From Lachnoclostridium sp. UBA3262 (GTDB taxonomy: Bacteria; Bacillota; Clostridia; Lachnospirales; Lachnospiraceae), in assembly GCA_002362575.1 (NCBI GenBank), contig DEUM01000012.1:1-64000 (forward strand): 64,000 nucleotides of DNA, in the 5' to 3' direction. The position numbers and the translations under genes are program-made. Below the pieces are notes generated by a model, which saw only the letters and a program-made list of their open reading frames with translations, was not told the origin of the DNA and ran no database searches. Positions 8,318 through 15,192 of the stretch are shown here, in pieces; within the stretch, counting starts at the first letter, position 1; each line of letters opens with the position of its first letter.

Positions 8318-9811
8318 ATGAGAAGAAGTGGAGTATTATTACCGATTGCCAGTCTCCCCTCAGAATATGGGATTGGCTGTTTTGATAAGTGTGCGTATCA
8401 ATTTGTGGATGCGCTGGCAAAGGCGGGACAAACCTATTGGCAGATTCTTCCGATGGGGCCGACAGGGTATGGAGATTCACCGTATCAGTCGTTTTCTACA
8501 TTTGCGGGAAATCCCTATTTCATTTCACTGGAAGAACTGGTGGAAAAGGGATATTTAGAGCGGAGAGAATGTGAGGAGGCAGCCGAGGGAACGGATTCGA
8601 AATATATCCGGTACGATGTGATTTACAAAAAACGTTTTTCCCTGCTGCACAAGGCATTTAACAGAAGTAAAATTGAAACAAATCCGGACTTTAATACCTT
8701 CATTCAGGAAAATGTGGACTGGCTCCCGGATTATGCGCTGTTTATGGCGATTAAAGACAGTAAGAAAGGGCAGAGCTATCTGGAATGGGAGGATGATATC
8801 CGCCTGCGTGAAGCGACGGCGATGGTCTCCTATAAGAATAAACTGATAGATGATGTGAATTTTTATCAGTTTTTACAGTATGAGTTCAGCTGTCAGTGGA
8901 AGAAGCTGAAAGCATACGCAAATGAAAAGGGAGTTCGAATCATAGGAGACATTCCGATTTATGTGGCGTTAGACAGTGCGGATACATGGGCACATCCGGA
9001 GCTTTTTCAGTTTGATAAGGAGGGGAAACCTGTCTGTGTGGCAGGCTGTCCGCCGGATGCTTTTGCAAAAACAGGGCAGTTATGGGGAAATCCCCTTTAT
9101 GATTGGGAGAAGCATAAGAAACATAATTACTCGTGGTGGGCTGAGCGGATAAGAAATTGCGGTAAGTGGTATGATATGGTGCGCATTGACCATTTTCGGG
9201 GATTTGATGAGTATTATGCGATTCCTTATGGAGACAAGACGGCAGAACACGGAACGTGGGAGCCGGGACCGGGAATGGAGTTATTCCGGACATTAAAAGA
9301 GGAGTTAGGCGAGCTTAGCATTATTGCGGAGGATTTAGGATTTTTGACTGATTCGGTCAGATTGATGTTAAAGGAATCCGGGTTCCCCGGCATGAAGGTT
9401 CTGCAGTTTGCGTTTGATTCGAGGGAGGACAGCGATTACCTTCCTTACCGTTATGATAAAAATTCGGTTGTTTACACGGGAACTCATGATAATTCGACGA
9501 CCTTTGGCTGGTGGGATGAGCTGGCGAAGCAGGATAAGGATGTGGCGCTCCGTTATATGAACCGTGGGCGTTTTACCTCAAGAAAAAAGCTGACATGGGA
9601 TTTGATTTGTCTGGCGATGTCGAGCGTGTCGGATTTGTGCATTATTCCGGCTCAGGATTATTTATGCCTTCCCAATACGGCACGAATCAATACGCCGTCA
9701 ACGATTGGAATTAACTGGCAGTGGAGAATGAAAAAGGGAGCTTTTGATGATAAGCTCTGTGAGAAAATTTTCCGCATGACGAAACTGTATGGCAGGGTAA
9801 AGTCTGACTAG
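8318..9811 (+). CDS. malQ: 4-alpha-glucanotransferase (amylomaltase), GH77
   Basis: About 497 residues, typical for MalQ. It transfers maltodextrin chains between glucans in glycogen or maltodextrin metabolism in the cytoplasm. Hallmarks are LPIASLPSEYGIGCF and YWQILPMGPTGYGDSPYQ at the N-terminus, the nucleophile Asp291 in RIDHFRGFDEYY, acid/base Glu338 in IIAEDLGFLT, and Asp391 in YTGTHDNSTTFGWW. ATG 8318 has GGAG at 8308-8311 with 6-nt spacing; ATG 8306 is in frame but overlaps that site. It follows the foldase by 30 nt without a clear terminator and is convergent with the beta-propeller gene downstream. Confidence 0.96.
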   Translation: MRRSGVLLPIASLPSEYGIGCFDKCAYQFVDALAKAGQTYWQILPMGPTGYGDSPYQSFSTFAGNPYFISLEELVEKGYLERRECEEAAEGTDSKYIRYDVIYKKRFSLLHKAFNRSKIETNPDFNTFIQENVDWLPDYALFMAIKDSKKGQSYLEWEDDIRLREATAMVSYKNKLIDDVNFYQFLQYEFSCQWKKLKAYANEKGVRIIGDIPIYVALDSADTWAHPELFQFDKEGKPVCVAGCPPDAFAKTGQLWGNPLYDWEKHKKHNYSWWAERIRNCGKWYDMVRIDHFRGFDEYYAIPYGDKTAEHGTWEPGPGMELFRTLKEELGELSIIAEDLGFLTDSVRLMLKESGFPGMKVLQFAFDSREDSDYLPYRYDKNSVVYTGTHDNSTTFGWWDELAKQDKDVALRYMNRGRFTSRKKLTWDLICLAMSSVSDLCIIPAQDYLCLPNTARINTPSTIGINWQWRMKKGAFDDKLCEKIFRMTKLYGRVKSD

Positions 9812-9841
9812 GGCAATTATTTAATAATTTGTGGTATTGTT

Positions 9842-9899
9842 GGTATCATGCGTTTTTTTGTTTGGAAGTGATGTGCCAAGCAAGAAAACGCACGATACC
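9842..9899. repeat. Long inverted repeat between convergent genes
   Basis: Arms 9842-9865 and 9876-9899 match at 21 of 24 positions around a 10-nt loop. The T-run and A-run lie inside the stem, not after it, so it is not a textbook terminator. Its position between malQ and the convergent minus-strand gene would still suit a bidirectional transcript end. Confidence 0.7.
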
Positions 9900-9913
9900 C
9901 GCTATCCAAAAAA

Positions 9914-10765
9914 TCAAAATTCATTTAAAGAAATAATACCGATTCCATAAATATTTCGAGAAGTTATATACAATTTATCTTCTTCAATATAAGCATTACC
10001 ACTAAGACTTAATGGCGTTTTTATTTCTTTTCTTTTTTCCAATGTATTCATATTCCATAAAGTGATTTCACTGCAAGGATAGGAAACCGTCACTAACATA
10101 TCATCGTATAATCCAACACAGTCAAACATTTTCTTATGTACATTTTTTTGCAATTCAACAATTTCAAATTTCGGCAAGTCAATCTTAAAAAGTTTTTTAT
10201 CCTGACAGGCAGCATATAATGTTGTACCATTTACACACAAACTTCTGATATTTTGCTTGCTTAAAATCAGCTTTTTCTCGCTCAACATCGTATTCCTGTC
10301 CAATAACAATAATTGCCCATCTACTGTTCCGCACAATAAATAGTGATCAAATATTTTTAAACTCCACATACTGGCGTCGGAAATAACATACTCATGTTTA
10401 TCAAAAGAGATTTTGTCAACAGTTATAATCCTTCCGTTCCGAATAGAACAATATATCCTCTTTTCATCTACGGTCATCCCGCAAATATCCGAGCTTAAAT
10501 CCTCTCCTATTTTCCATTTGCCGATAATTTCATAGTCTTCTCTGCTCAAAATATATAGGGTACAAAAATCGCTTATATAAATCTGGTTTTCATCGGCAGT
10601 TATTATTCTCGCCGAGCCTTCTTTTTTAAATATTTCTTTTTTGCAAACAATTTTTCCGGATTCTTTATCAATTTTACAAAGCATTTTTTTACAAAGAAAA
10701 TCAATATAATATTTTTGTATACAAAAACCCAATACGGCACCTTCTGATTTTATCAGATAATCCAT
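9914..10765 (-). CDS. Beta-propeller-like protein (WD40/PQQ-type repeats), function unknown
   Basis: 283 residues, no signal peptide or membrane segment, so probably cytoplasmic. The chain is built of repeated four-strand units, for example RIITADENQIYISDFCTLY, ICGMTVDEKRIYCSIRNG, SLKIFDHYLLCGTVDGQLL, IRSLCVNGTTLYAACQDKK and NAYIEEDKLYITSRN, about six or seven blades of 40 residues. This is the rhythm of a WD40 or PQQ-like propeller, a binding scaffold. ATG 10765 follows AAAGGAGGA. The AraC/GyrI-like gene lies 36 nt upstream on the same strand, so the two are probably one unit. Base composition is AT-richer than the flanking core genes, suggesting later acquisition. No specific function can be given. 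Confidence 0.65.
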   Translation of the reverse strand: MDYLIKSEGAVLGFCIQKYYIDFLCKKMLCKIDKESGKIVCKKEIFKKEGSARIITADENQIYISDFCTLYILSREDYEIIGKWKIGEDLSSDICGMTVDEKRIYCSIRNGRIITVDKISFDKHEYVISDASMWSLKIFDHYLLCGTVDGQLLLLDRNTMLSEKKLILSKQNIRSLCVNGTTLYAACQDKKLFKIDLPKFEIVELQKNVHKKMFDCVGLYDDMLVTVSYPCSEITLWNMNTLEKRKEIKTPLSLSGNAYIEEDKLYITSRNIYGIGIISLNEF

Positions 10766-10801
10766 GTACTTCCTCCTTTAGTTAATAATATATCAAACAT
10801 A

Positions 10802-11677
10802 TCATTTCCTTTTTTTAACAGGAATCCAGATTTCCACAATTGATTCAGCATTATTACCGTTAAACCGTGCATCATAGTGTTCAACACAATATGGCTTCCC
10901 CTCAAACATATTTCTCACATACCCATTTTCATTTGAAGTCAACCACTCTGACATGGCATTATTTTCACTTTCGTACCCATCCTCCACATACACATCAAAT
11001 GATGCGTACTCGGAAGAAGGAATTTTAAAAAATTCATATACGCCGTAATCCGCTTTAGTTTCGACACTCTCCTTGATTTCACAGCCGACAAAAATTTTTT
11101 CTTCTCCCGTCGTACTGTCAAATATTCTGACTTCATATCCGTCATCGGACACTTTATTCATGAGCGTATATTCCTCATCAAGCTCTATAAAGCGTTTCCA
11201 TATTTCTGCCGTTTTGTTACCATCGCCCGATACTCCTGCCAAAATAATTTTATTCTTCTTTATCATGTTGGGATTCATCAAAATACCTCCTTTTAATCTA
11301 TTGGTAAACCGCTTTACAAGTTCGCCCGCCGGAATAATGCTTGGCGCAATTTTTTTGTTACGGTATTCCGTCGGAGACATTCCAACAATTGACTTAAAGG
11401 TTCTAGAAAAACTCTGTGCGGAGTCAAACCCACAATCAAGCGCAATATCCAATACTTTCCGTTCTGTCTCATTCAGCATTTTGCACGCATAAGCAACTCG
11501 TCTGTCACGAACATAAGCAATCATAGATTTACCAACAACAGCTGTAAATAATCTGTGAAAATAGTATGGAGAAAAGGAAAAATGTTCTGCAATCAATTCA
11601 ACCGATAATGTATCATTGAGATTTTTATCAATATATTTAATTGCTTCACTGATTTTGCAAAAATTATTCATTTGCAT
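10802..11677 (-). CDS. AraC-family regulator with C-terminal GyrI-like effector domain
   Basis: 291 residues. Residues 1-110 form an N-terminal AraC/XylS DNA-binding domain with two helix-turn-helix units (ISEAIKYIDKNLNDTLSVELIAEHF, then YYFHRLFTAVVGKS, and ALDCGFDSAQSFSRTFK ending in GMSPTEYR). Residues ~130-291 resemble the GyrI-like small-molecule-binding domain (KIPSSEYASFDVYVEDG, ESIVEIWIPVKK), the layout of Rob/BmrR-type regulators that sense amphipathic compounds or drugs. The start ATG is 4 nt after AGGAG; a second ATG two codons later has better spacing. It probably controls the propeller gene downstream, but no operator was identified. Confidence 0.88.
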   Translation of the reverse strand: MQMNNFCKISEAIKYIDKNLNDTLSVELIAEHFSFSPYYFHRLFTAVVGKSMIAYVRDRRVAYACKMLNETERKVLDIALDCGFDSAQSFSRTFKSIVGMSPTEYRNKKIAPSIIPAGELVKRFTNRLKGGILMNPNMIKKNKIILAGVSGDGNKTAEIWKRFIELDEEYTLMNKVSDDGYEVRIFDSTTGEEKIFVGCEIKESVETKADYGVYEFFKIPSSEYASFDVYVEDGYESENNAMSEWLTSNENGYVRNMFEGKPYCVEHYDARFNGNNAESIVEIWIPVKKRK

Positions 11678-11729
11678 CCGCTCCTTAAAATTTCAACTGC
11701 TACAGTAAATATTATATCGCGTATATTTA

Positions 11730-11879
11730 TTATTGCTTAACATTTCTTGCTTTGCATAAATCACAAAACCAGAATACACCATCATAACAAATTTCTGCTT
11801 TCTTATATGCAGCACCTCGATAAACTTGAATTTTACTACCTCGATACTGTCGCTTTAATTGCGCCCAGACAGTGGATTC
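11730..11879 (-). pseudogene. Unassigned gene remnant, 49 codons without a start
   Basis: A frame on the minus strand opens directly after a TAA (11880-11882) and encodes a protein-like stretch with WAQLKRQYRG, KIQVYRGAAY and YDGVFWFCDLCKARN before TAA at 11730-11732. The composition (paired Cys, aromatics, basic residues) looks like real coding sequence, but there is no start codon or ribosome site. It lies 14 nt beyond the stop of the HEAT-repeat gene, so it may be that gene's displaced C-terminus or the end of an unrelated lost gene. Confidence 0.35.
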
Positions 11880-11893
11880 TTACGACACGGTTG

Positions 11894-12307
11894 TCATCGG
11901 TTTCTGATATTCTCGTAAATGTCAGGAGTGTTTGTAGCTATGTTTTCTGAAGCCCAGATAAAACTTAAGCGCACATTGGCTTCGTCATCCGATGCAAAAC
12001 GGAACAAGTCTGTCCAATACGGCTGAATCACACAACAATTACCGCGACCGATTCTTCCGAGAGCATTAACCGCACGTTCCCGTAAAAGCGACTCTTCACT
12101 ATCACAGAAAGAAACAATCGCCGGAACTGCATCCTGCACTTTCAGAGGATATTCAAGCCTCATCTCTCCAAGCAGCCATAGCGCCTTTGCCTGTATCTTT
12201 ACGGAGTCATGTGCAAGGAGAGACGAAACATACGGAATGTTATCTTCCCATTTGTCCTTGTCCTTCGTCAGTATACCAAGCTTTTTATAAAGTTCCGATT
12301 CCTCCAA
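11894..12307 (-). CDS. Small HEAT-repeat protein
   Basis: 137 residues. Three HEAT-like helical pairs are visible: IPYVSSLLAHDSVKIQAKAL with WLLGEMR, VPAIVSFCDSEESLLRERAV with NALGRIGRG, and the FASDDEANVRLSFIWAS unit. HEAT repeats mediate protein-protein contacts; no enzyme activity is indicated. The start is TTG 12307 with a perfect GGAGGTGATT ribosome site. The last repeat is cut soon after its first helix (IYENIRNR, stop), and coding-like sequence lies just beyond (11730-11879), so the gene may be C-terminally truncated. It belongs to the AT-rich minus-strand accessory block. Confidence 0.6.
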   Translation of the reverse strand: MEESELYKKLGILTKDKDKWEDNIPYVSSLLAHDSVKIQAKALWLLGEMRLEYPLKVQDAVPAIVSFCDSEESLLRERAVNALGRIGRGNCCVIQPYWTDLFRFASDDEANVRLSFIWASENIATNTPDIYENIRNR

Positions 12308-12427
12308 TCAATCACCTCCACAAATCCCGATTGTGCTTTAATGATTTTTTAGGGGACTATTCGCTGTTATATCTTTCCGTAGGACATTACAAACCCTGAT
12401 AAGGGAAAAAATAAAGGAAGCATTTAT

Positions 12428-13102
12428 TCATTCCAACACTTGTAATAATTGATTTAAATTACTAATACTTTCTTTATTCTTCTCTGTACGTTGTATTTGA
12501 ATAAACTTGCAATTCGCATTCATTGCCGTTCTTCTATCTTTTTCTTCATCTCCAATAAAAGTAAGCTCTGTGATAGGAGAGGAAAATCTTTCAGAAATCA
12601 TTTGCAAGCCTTTACAGTTTGGCTTCCTATATCCTGCAACAGTAGATGAAACGTAGTAATCAAAGTAGCCCAAAAGTTCTGAAATGTCCCGCCTAAAAAT
12701 TTCATCAGGCATTGCATTGGGTAAATCCGTCAATGCTGCTATTGTATATCCTTTTTCTTTAAGTTTTTGTAACACATTTATTGTCTCCGGATATATTTCC
12801 GCTTTTAATCGTAACCCACTCCAAAAAGTTTCTATACAGCTTTGAACAGGAATATCCATATGCCAAGGTTCTAATATTTTTGTAAAAATATATTCCGCTG
12901 AATACTCAACCTCCCTATAATGGATTCTCGGATTAAATTCTTTTAGCATTTGAAATGATTTTTCAACAGCATCTTGTGAAATAGGATGCCTAAATTTCTG
13001 TATAATTTCTTCAAATCCCTTATAATAAAAATCCTCCCATGAGTGAGGCATTCCTACATACTGCATTAATGTTCCACCCAAATCAAAAACTACTACTTTC
13101 AA
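12428..13102 (-). CDS. HAD-superfamily hydrolase
   Basis: 224 residues with the four HAD motifs in order: motif I FDLGGT (the second Asp of the usual DxD replaced by Gly), motif II TDLP, motif III Lys in YRKPNCKG, and motif IV GDEEKDRR. The loss of the second acid in motif I is seen in some HAD clades and may lower phosphatase activity or point to another acyl or phospho transfer role. The cap between motifs I and II is helical, as in subfamily I enzymes. The predicted start is TTG at 13100-13102, with GGGAG 13 nt upstream, so the start is uncertain. Substrate unknown. It lies in the accessory block downstream of the toxin-antitoxin remnant. Confidence 0.75.
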   Translation of the reverse strand: MKVVVFDLGGTLMQYVGMPHSWEDFYYKGFEEIIQKFRHPISQDAVEKSFQMLKEFNPRIHYREVEYSAEYIFTKILEPWHMDIPVQSCIETFWSGLRLKAEIYPETINVLQKLKEKGYTIAALTDLPNAMPDEIFRRDISELLGYFDYYVSSTVAGYRKPNCKGLQMISERFSSPITELTFIGDEEKDRRTAMNANCKFIQIQRTEKNKESISNLNQLLQVLE

Positions 13103-13150
13103 AATTATATCGCATCTCCCATTTGCAAATTTTCCTACTAGGACGAAGGC

Positions 13151-13309
13151 TTATTGTTGATGTTCAAAAATCCATTGTAAGAGTTCCTTTTCACCAATAT
13201 CACTGGATGCCAATGCAAGAAAAACTAACATAACATGCGTGCCAAGTCTTTTATTCCCGGCCAGCATTGCATGAAGTTTCATCACCTGCTCTTTGCTTAA
13301 AATAATCAT
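13151..13309 (-). pseudogene. Doc/Fic-type toxin with large internal deletion
   Basis: 52 codons. The start MIILSKEQVMKLHAM matches the usual N-terminus of Doc-family toxins. It then jumps, in frame, through AGNKRLGTHVMLVFLALAS to the family's C-terminal KELLQWIFEHQ. Full Doc proteins are about 120-130 residues, and the missing middle includes the HPFxD half of the HPFx(D/E)GNK(R/K) catalytic motif; only GNKR remains. A functional AMPylase or kinase fold is therefore not expected. The ATG overlaps the antitoxin stop (ATGA), the normal layout of a phd-doc pair. Assignment rests on recalled family sequence features. Confidence 0.7.
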
Positions 13310-13479
13310 TTTGCAAGCACCTCATATGCTTCCGCTTTACTGAAATCAATGACCAAATATCTGGGTACATTATTTTTAAGAATAACCGCCGTTCCATGTT
13401 CGTCAACTACTTTGGCTACTTTTGAAAAATTTTGATTTGCCTCTGTAATTGAAATCATTGTGTTTGTATCTATTGTCAT
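13306..13479 (-). CDS. Phd/YefM-family antitoxin
   Basis: 57 residues: MTIDTNTMISITEANQNF then SKVAKVVDEHGTAVILKNN and PRYLVIDF. The N-terminal strand followed by ISITEANQNFSKV and the VILKNNVPRYLV strand are typical of the Phd/YefM DNA-binding fold; these antitoxins neutralise the toxin and repress their own promoter. A GAGG ribosome site precedes the ATG. The partner toxin directly downstream is internally deleted, so the gene may persist as an orphan antitoxin or repressor. It has a good promoter containing a palindrome (13506-13534). Confidence 0.75.
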   Translation of the reverse strand: MTIDTNTMISITEANQNFSKVAKVVDEHGTAVILKNNVPRYLVIDFSKAEAYEVLAK

Positions 13480-13505
13480 CTTATATGCACCTCACTTTCA
13501 CTTAT

Positions 13506-13534
13506 ATTATATGTAAATTCTAGCTAGAAAACAA
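13506..13534 (-). promoter_or_regulatory. Antitoxin promoter with palindromic operator
   Basis: On the minus strand, TTGTTT (13529-13534) and TATAAT (13506-13511) are separated by exactly 17 bp. The spacer carries a perfect 12-bp palindrome, TTCTAGCTAGAA (13518-13529). This is the expected place for autorepression by a Phd-type antitoxin. Confidence 0.65.
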
Positions 13535-13566
13535 CCTATTTGTATTTTTAATTGTTGTATCTGAGC

Positions 13567-13575
13567 TGGTATAAT
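13567..13575 (+). promoter_or_regulatory. Possible extended -10 promoter
   Basis: TGGTATAAT at 13567-13575 is a perfect extended -10, with a weak T-rich -35 region. It points toward a 34-codon frame (13593-13697) and the 3' end of the convergent tmcAL gene. It could serve a small transcript or be chance in AT-rich DNA. Confidence 0.3.
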
Positions 13576-13592
13576 AAAATTGTAACACCTAC

Positions 13593-13697
13593 ATGGGAAT
13601 AAATGAGACAATCCAAATGAAAGTGAAGGTGAGAAGAATAGCAAACACTACTTTATTAAGTGATTGCTCTGTCAGATTAAGAGGATTTATAGGATAA
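13593..13697 (+). CDS. Possible 34-residue small protein
   Basis: A short frame downstream of the extended -10 at 13567-13575 encodes a basic peptide (MGINETIQMKVKVRRIANTT, then LLSDCSVRLRGFIG). There is no good Shine-Dalgarno sequence before either in-frame ATG (13593, 13617). It overlaps the last codons of tmcAL on the other strand. Kept only as a candidate. Confidence 0.15.
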   Translation: MGINETIQMKVKVRRIANTTLLSDCSVRLRGFIG

Positions 13698-14856
13698 TCG
13701 GCGAGTGCTGATACTCATTTGGCAGTGTCGTGTTATATTTGCGGCAGTAGGTCTGCCGATAAAGGTCAGACGCCAGAATGTCCTGCTCGAAAAGACGGCG
13801 GGAAAAGTCGTCCAGCTTATTCAAATCCGTGGATAGGCGTGAAAGAATCTGACAGGAGCCGGTTTGGCGAAGTAAGCTTCCGGCTTCTTTTTTTGCGCCC
13901 AAAAGACGCAGATAGGGCATGACAGGCGCAGTTTCCTTTAGACGAAACAGGCACTGCAATAGGCAGCGGCGGATGCGTCCGGCGGTAAATGCCCGCGTCT
14001 GGCACTGCTCGGTAAACTCGGTCGCAGTCCGGAAGGTCGGAAGAAACTTTTTTATCCGGTCGGCAATATCCGGCGTAATATCCTTACAGGCAGTTAAATT
14101 TTCTTCGGTAAGCAGGCTGTACCGGAGCATGTCAGAAAAATCATCTAGACAAAGATGAGGCTGTTCGCTCCTATAAATATTCTGACGCAGAGCGGTGGCA
14201 GAAGGGTAGACAGCTTCGTCCGGCTGTTCTGTCTGGGCGGTGTCGTGATAACCCTGCCCCTTTCGCTTTATTGTAATAGGATGGATAGAAGAATTTAGTT
14301 TTTGGAGAGCGAGGCAGTATTCGACGCCGAGAATATTGTTTGGCTGGCTCAAAACGGATTCATCTATGCTGGCAGAGCCCTCCGAGTAAAGTGTATTTTT
14401 CAGGGCATGGGCGCGGGCGGCAGGATAAGGAAGCCCCTGCTTTACCGCTTCGGCAAGGGTGGTGCGGAAGCCTTCCGTTTCATTAGCGAGAACAGTAGCG
14501 GTGTCTGTTAAAAGACGGATATCGCCGCACTCACTTCCGAAGCAGATATCGGTAACAAAACCAAGGCTGTCGAGAGCCAGCACACCTCCTAGTGCGAAGT
14601 CGCCAGCACTGGATATGCCGAAACGCAGGGGCAGCTCCAGTACAAGGTCAGCGCCGCCTTCCAACGCTTTTTTTGTCCGGGTATATTTGTCAAAAATCGC
14701 GGGTTCACCGCGCTGGACGAAATCGCCGTTCATAATGACAACAGCGTAGTCCGCACCCGAAAGCTCCTTTGCCTTTCGGATGTGGTAGGCATGCCCGCTG
14801 TGAAACGGATTGTATTCACTGATAATACCGACGGTTCTAATCATGGTTTTACGCAT
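13687..14856 (-). CDS. tmcAL: tRNA(Met) cytidine acetate ligase
   Basis: About 389 residues. TmcAL activates acetate with ATP and acetylates C34 of elongator tRNA(Met). The nucleotidyltransferase-like core is clear: VGIISEYNPFHSGHAYHI with the HxGH motif, MNGDFVQRGEPAIFDKYTR, GADLVLELP, and FGSECGD. Later conserved points are the SQPNNILGVEY stretch and IKRKGQGYHD. ATG 14856 has GAGG 7 nt upstream; ATG 14868 and 14844 are in-frame alternatives. It is transcribed toward the accessory block and is divergent from the chemoreceptor gene, with a hairpin-rich element between them. Confidence 0.93.
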   Translation of the reverse strand: MRKTMIRTVGIISEYNPFHSGHAYHIRKAKELSGADYAVVIMNGDFVQRGEPAIFDKYTRTKKALEGGADLVLELPLRFGISSAGDFALGGVLALDSLGFVTDICFGSECGDIRLLTDTATVLANETEGFRTTLAEAVKQGLPYPAARAHALKNTLYSEGSASIDESVLSQPNNILGVEYCLALQKLNSSIHPITIKRKGQGYHDTAQTEQPDEAVYPSATALRQNIYRSEQPHLCLDDFSDMLRYSLLTEENLTACKDITPDIADRIKKFLPTFRTATEFTEQCQTRAFTAGRIRRCLLQCLFRLKETAPVMPYLRLLGAKKEAGSLLRQTGSCQILSRLSTDLNKLDDFSRRLFEQDILASDLYRQTYCRKYNTTLPNEYQHSPIIL

Positions 14857-14867
14857 TGTAATCCTCA

Positions 14868-15004
14868 TTTCTGAGCGACTTGTCGCGAGGATGGCGATTA
14901 GAAATCTGCGTATGCAGTTTCTAATCTGCCATCATTGCTATTTGTTTTCGCTCAGAAACAAATAGCCGTGTGAAAAATCAGCACTTCCGTGTGATTTTTC
15001 ACAC
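14868..15004. repeat. Structured multi-hairpin intergenic element
   Basis: Four inverted repeats fill about 137 bp: GCGAC/GTCGC (875-886 of 14 kb); a long bulged stem around 14890-14933 (GATGGC...GCCATC) with loop GTAT; 14937-14947 with 14956-14966 (11 bp); and 14968-14980 with 14992-15004 (13 bp perfect). In addition, TTTCTGAGCG (14868-14877) is fully complementary to CGCTCAGAAA (14949-14958), which includes the loop of the third hairpin, so exclusive folds or a pseudoknot are possible. It lies between the divergent tmcAL and chemoreceptor genes. The stretch 15005-15097 shows no further structure. Confidence 0.6.
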
Positions 15005-15091
15005 TAACTCTCCTTTTCATCCAGTATAACCCGAATGAAAAGTAAGGGAAAGGAAAAAGTGAAAAAAGTAGGAAAAAAGTAAAAAATATGC

Positions 15092-15120
15092 TGGCATCGA
15101 AAACGTTTTCGTAGTACAAT
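15092..15120 (+). promoter_or_regulatory. Chemoreceptor promoter overlapped by LacI/CcpA-like palindrome
   Basis: A perfect 14-bp palindrome CGAAAACGTTTTCG (15098-15111) has the central ACGT and flanks of LacI/CcpA-family operators; against the cre consensus it differs only at the two symmetric outer positions. It sits between a weak -35 (TGGCAT, 15092-15097) and a -10 (TACAAT, 15115-15120) spaced 17 bp, a repressing position. Confidence 0.5.
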
Positions 15121-15192
15121 ATAAACAGACAGCAGAGAGGAAGGCAAAAAGGGAATATCAAACATAAAAAATTAGAGGAATGAGGGATTACC

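Noticed and set aside
10939..11492. Overlapping frames on both strands inside the AraC/GyrI gene
   Set aside because: Shadows of the supported 291-residue regulator; no ribosome sites.
12187..12399. 70-codon plus-strand frame over the HEAT gene start
   Set aside because: It opposes the HEAT gene, whose start has a perfect ribosome site; no coding character.
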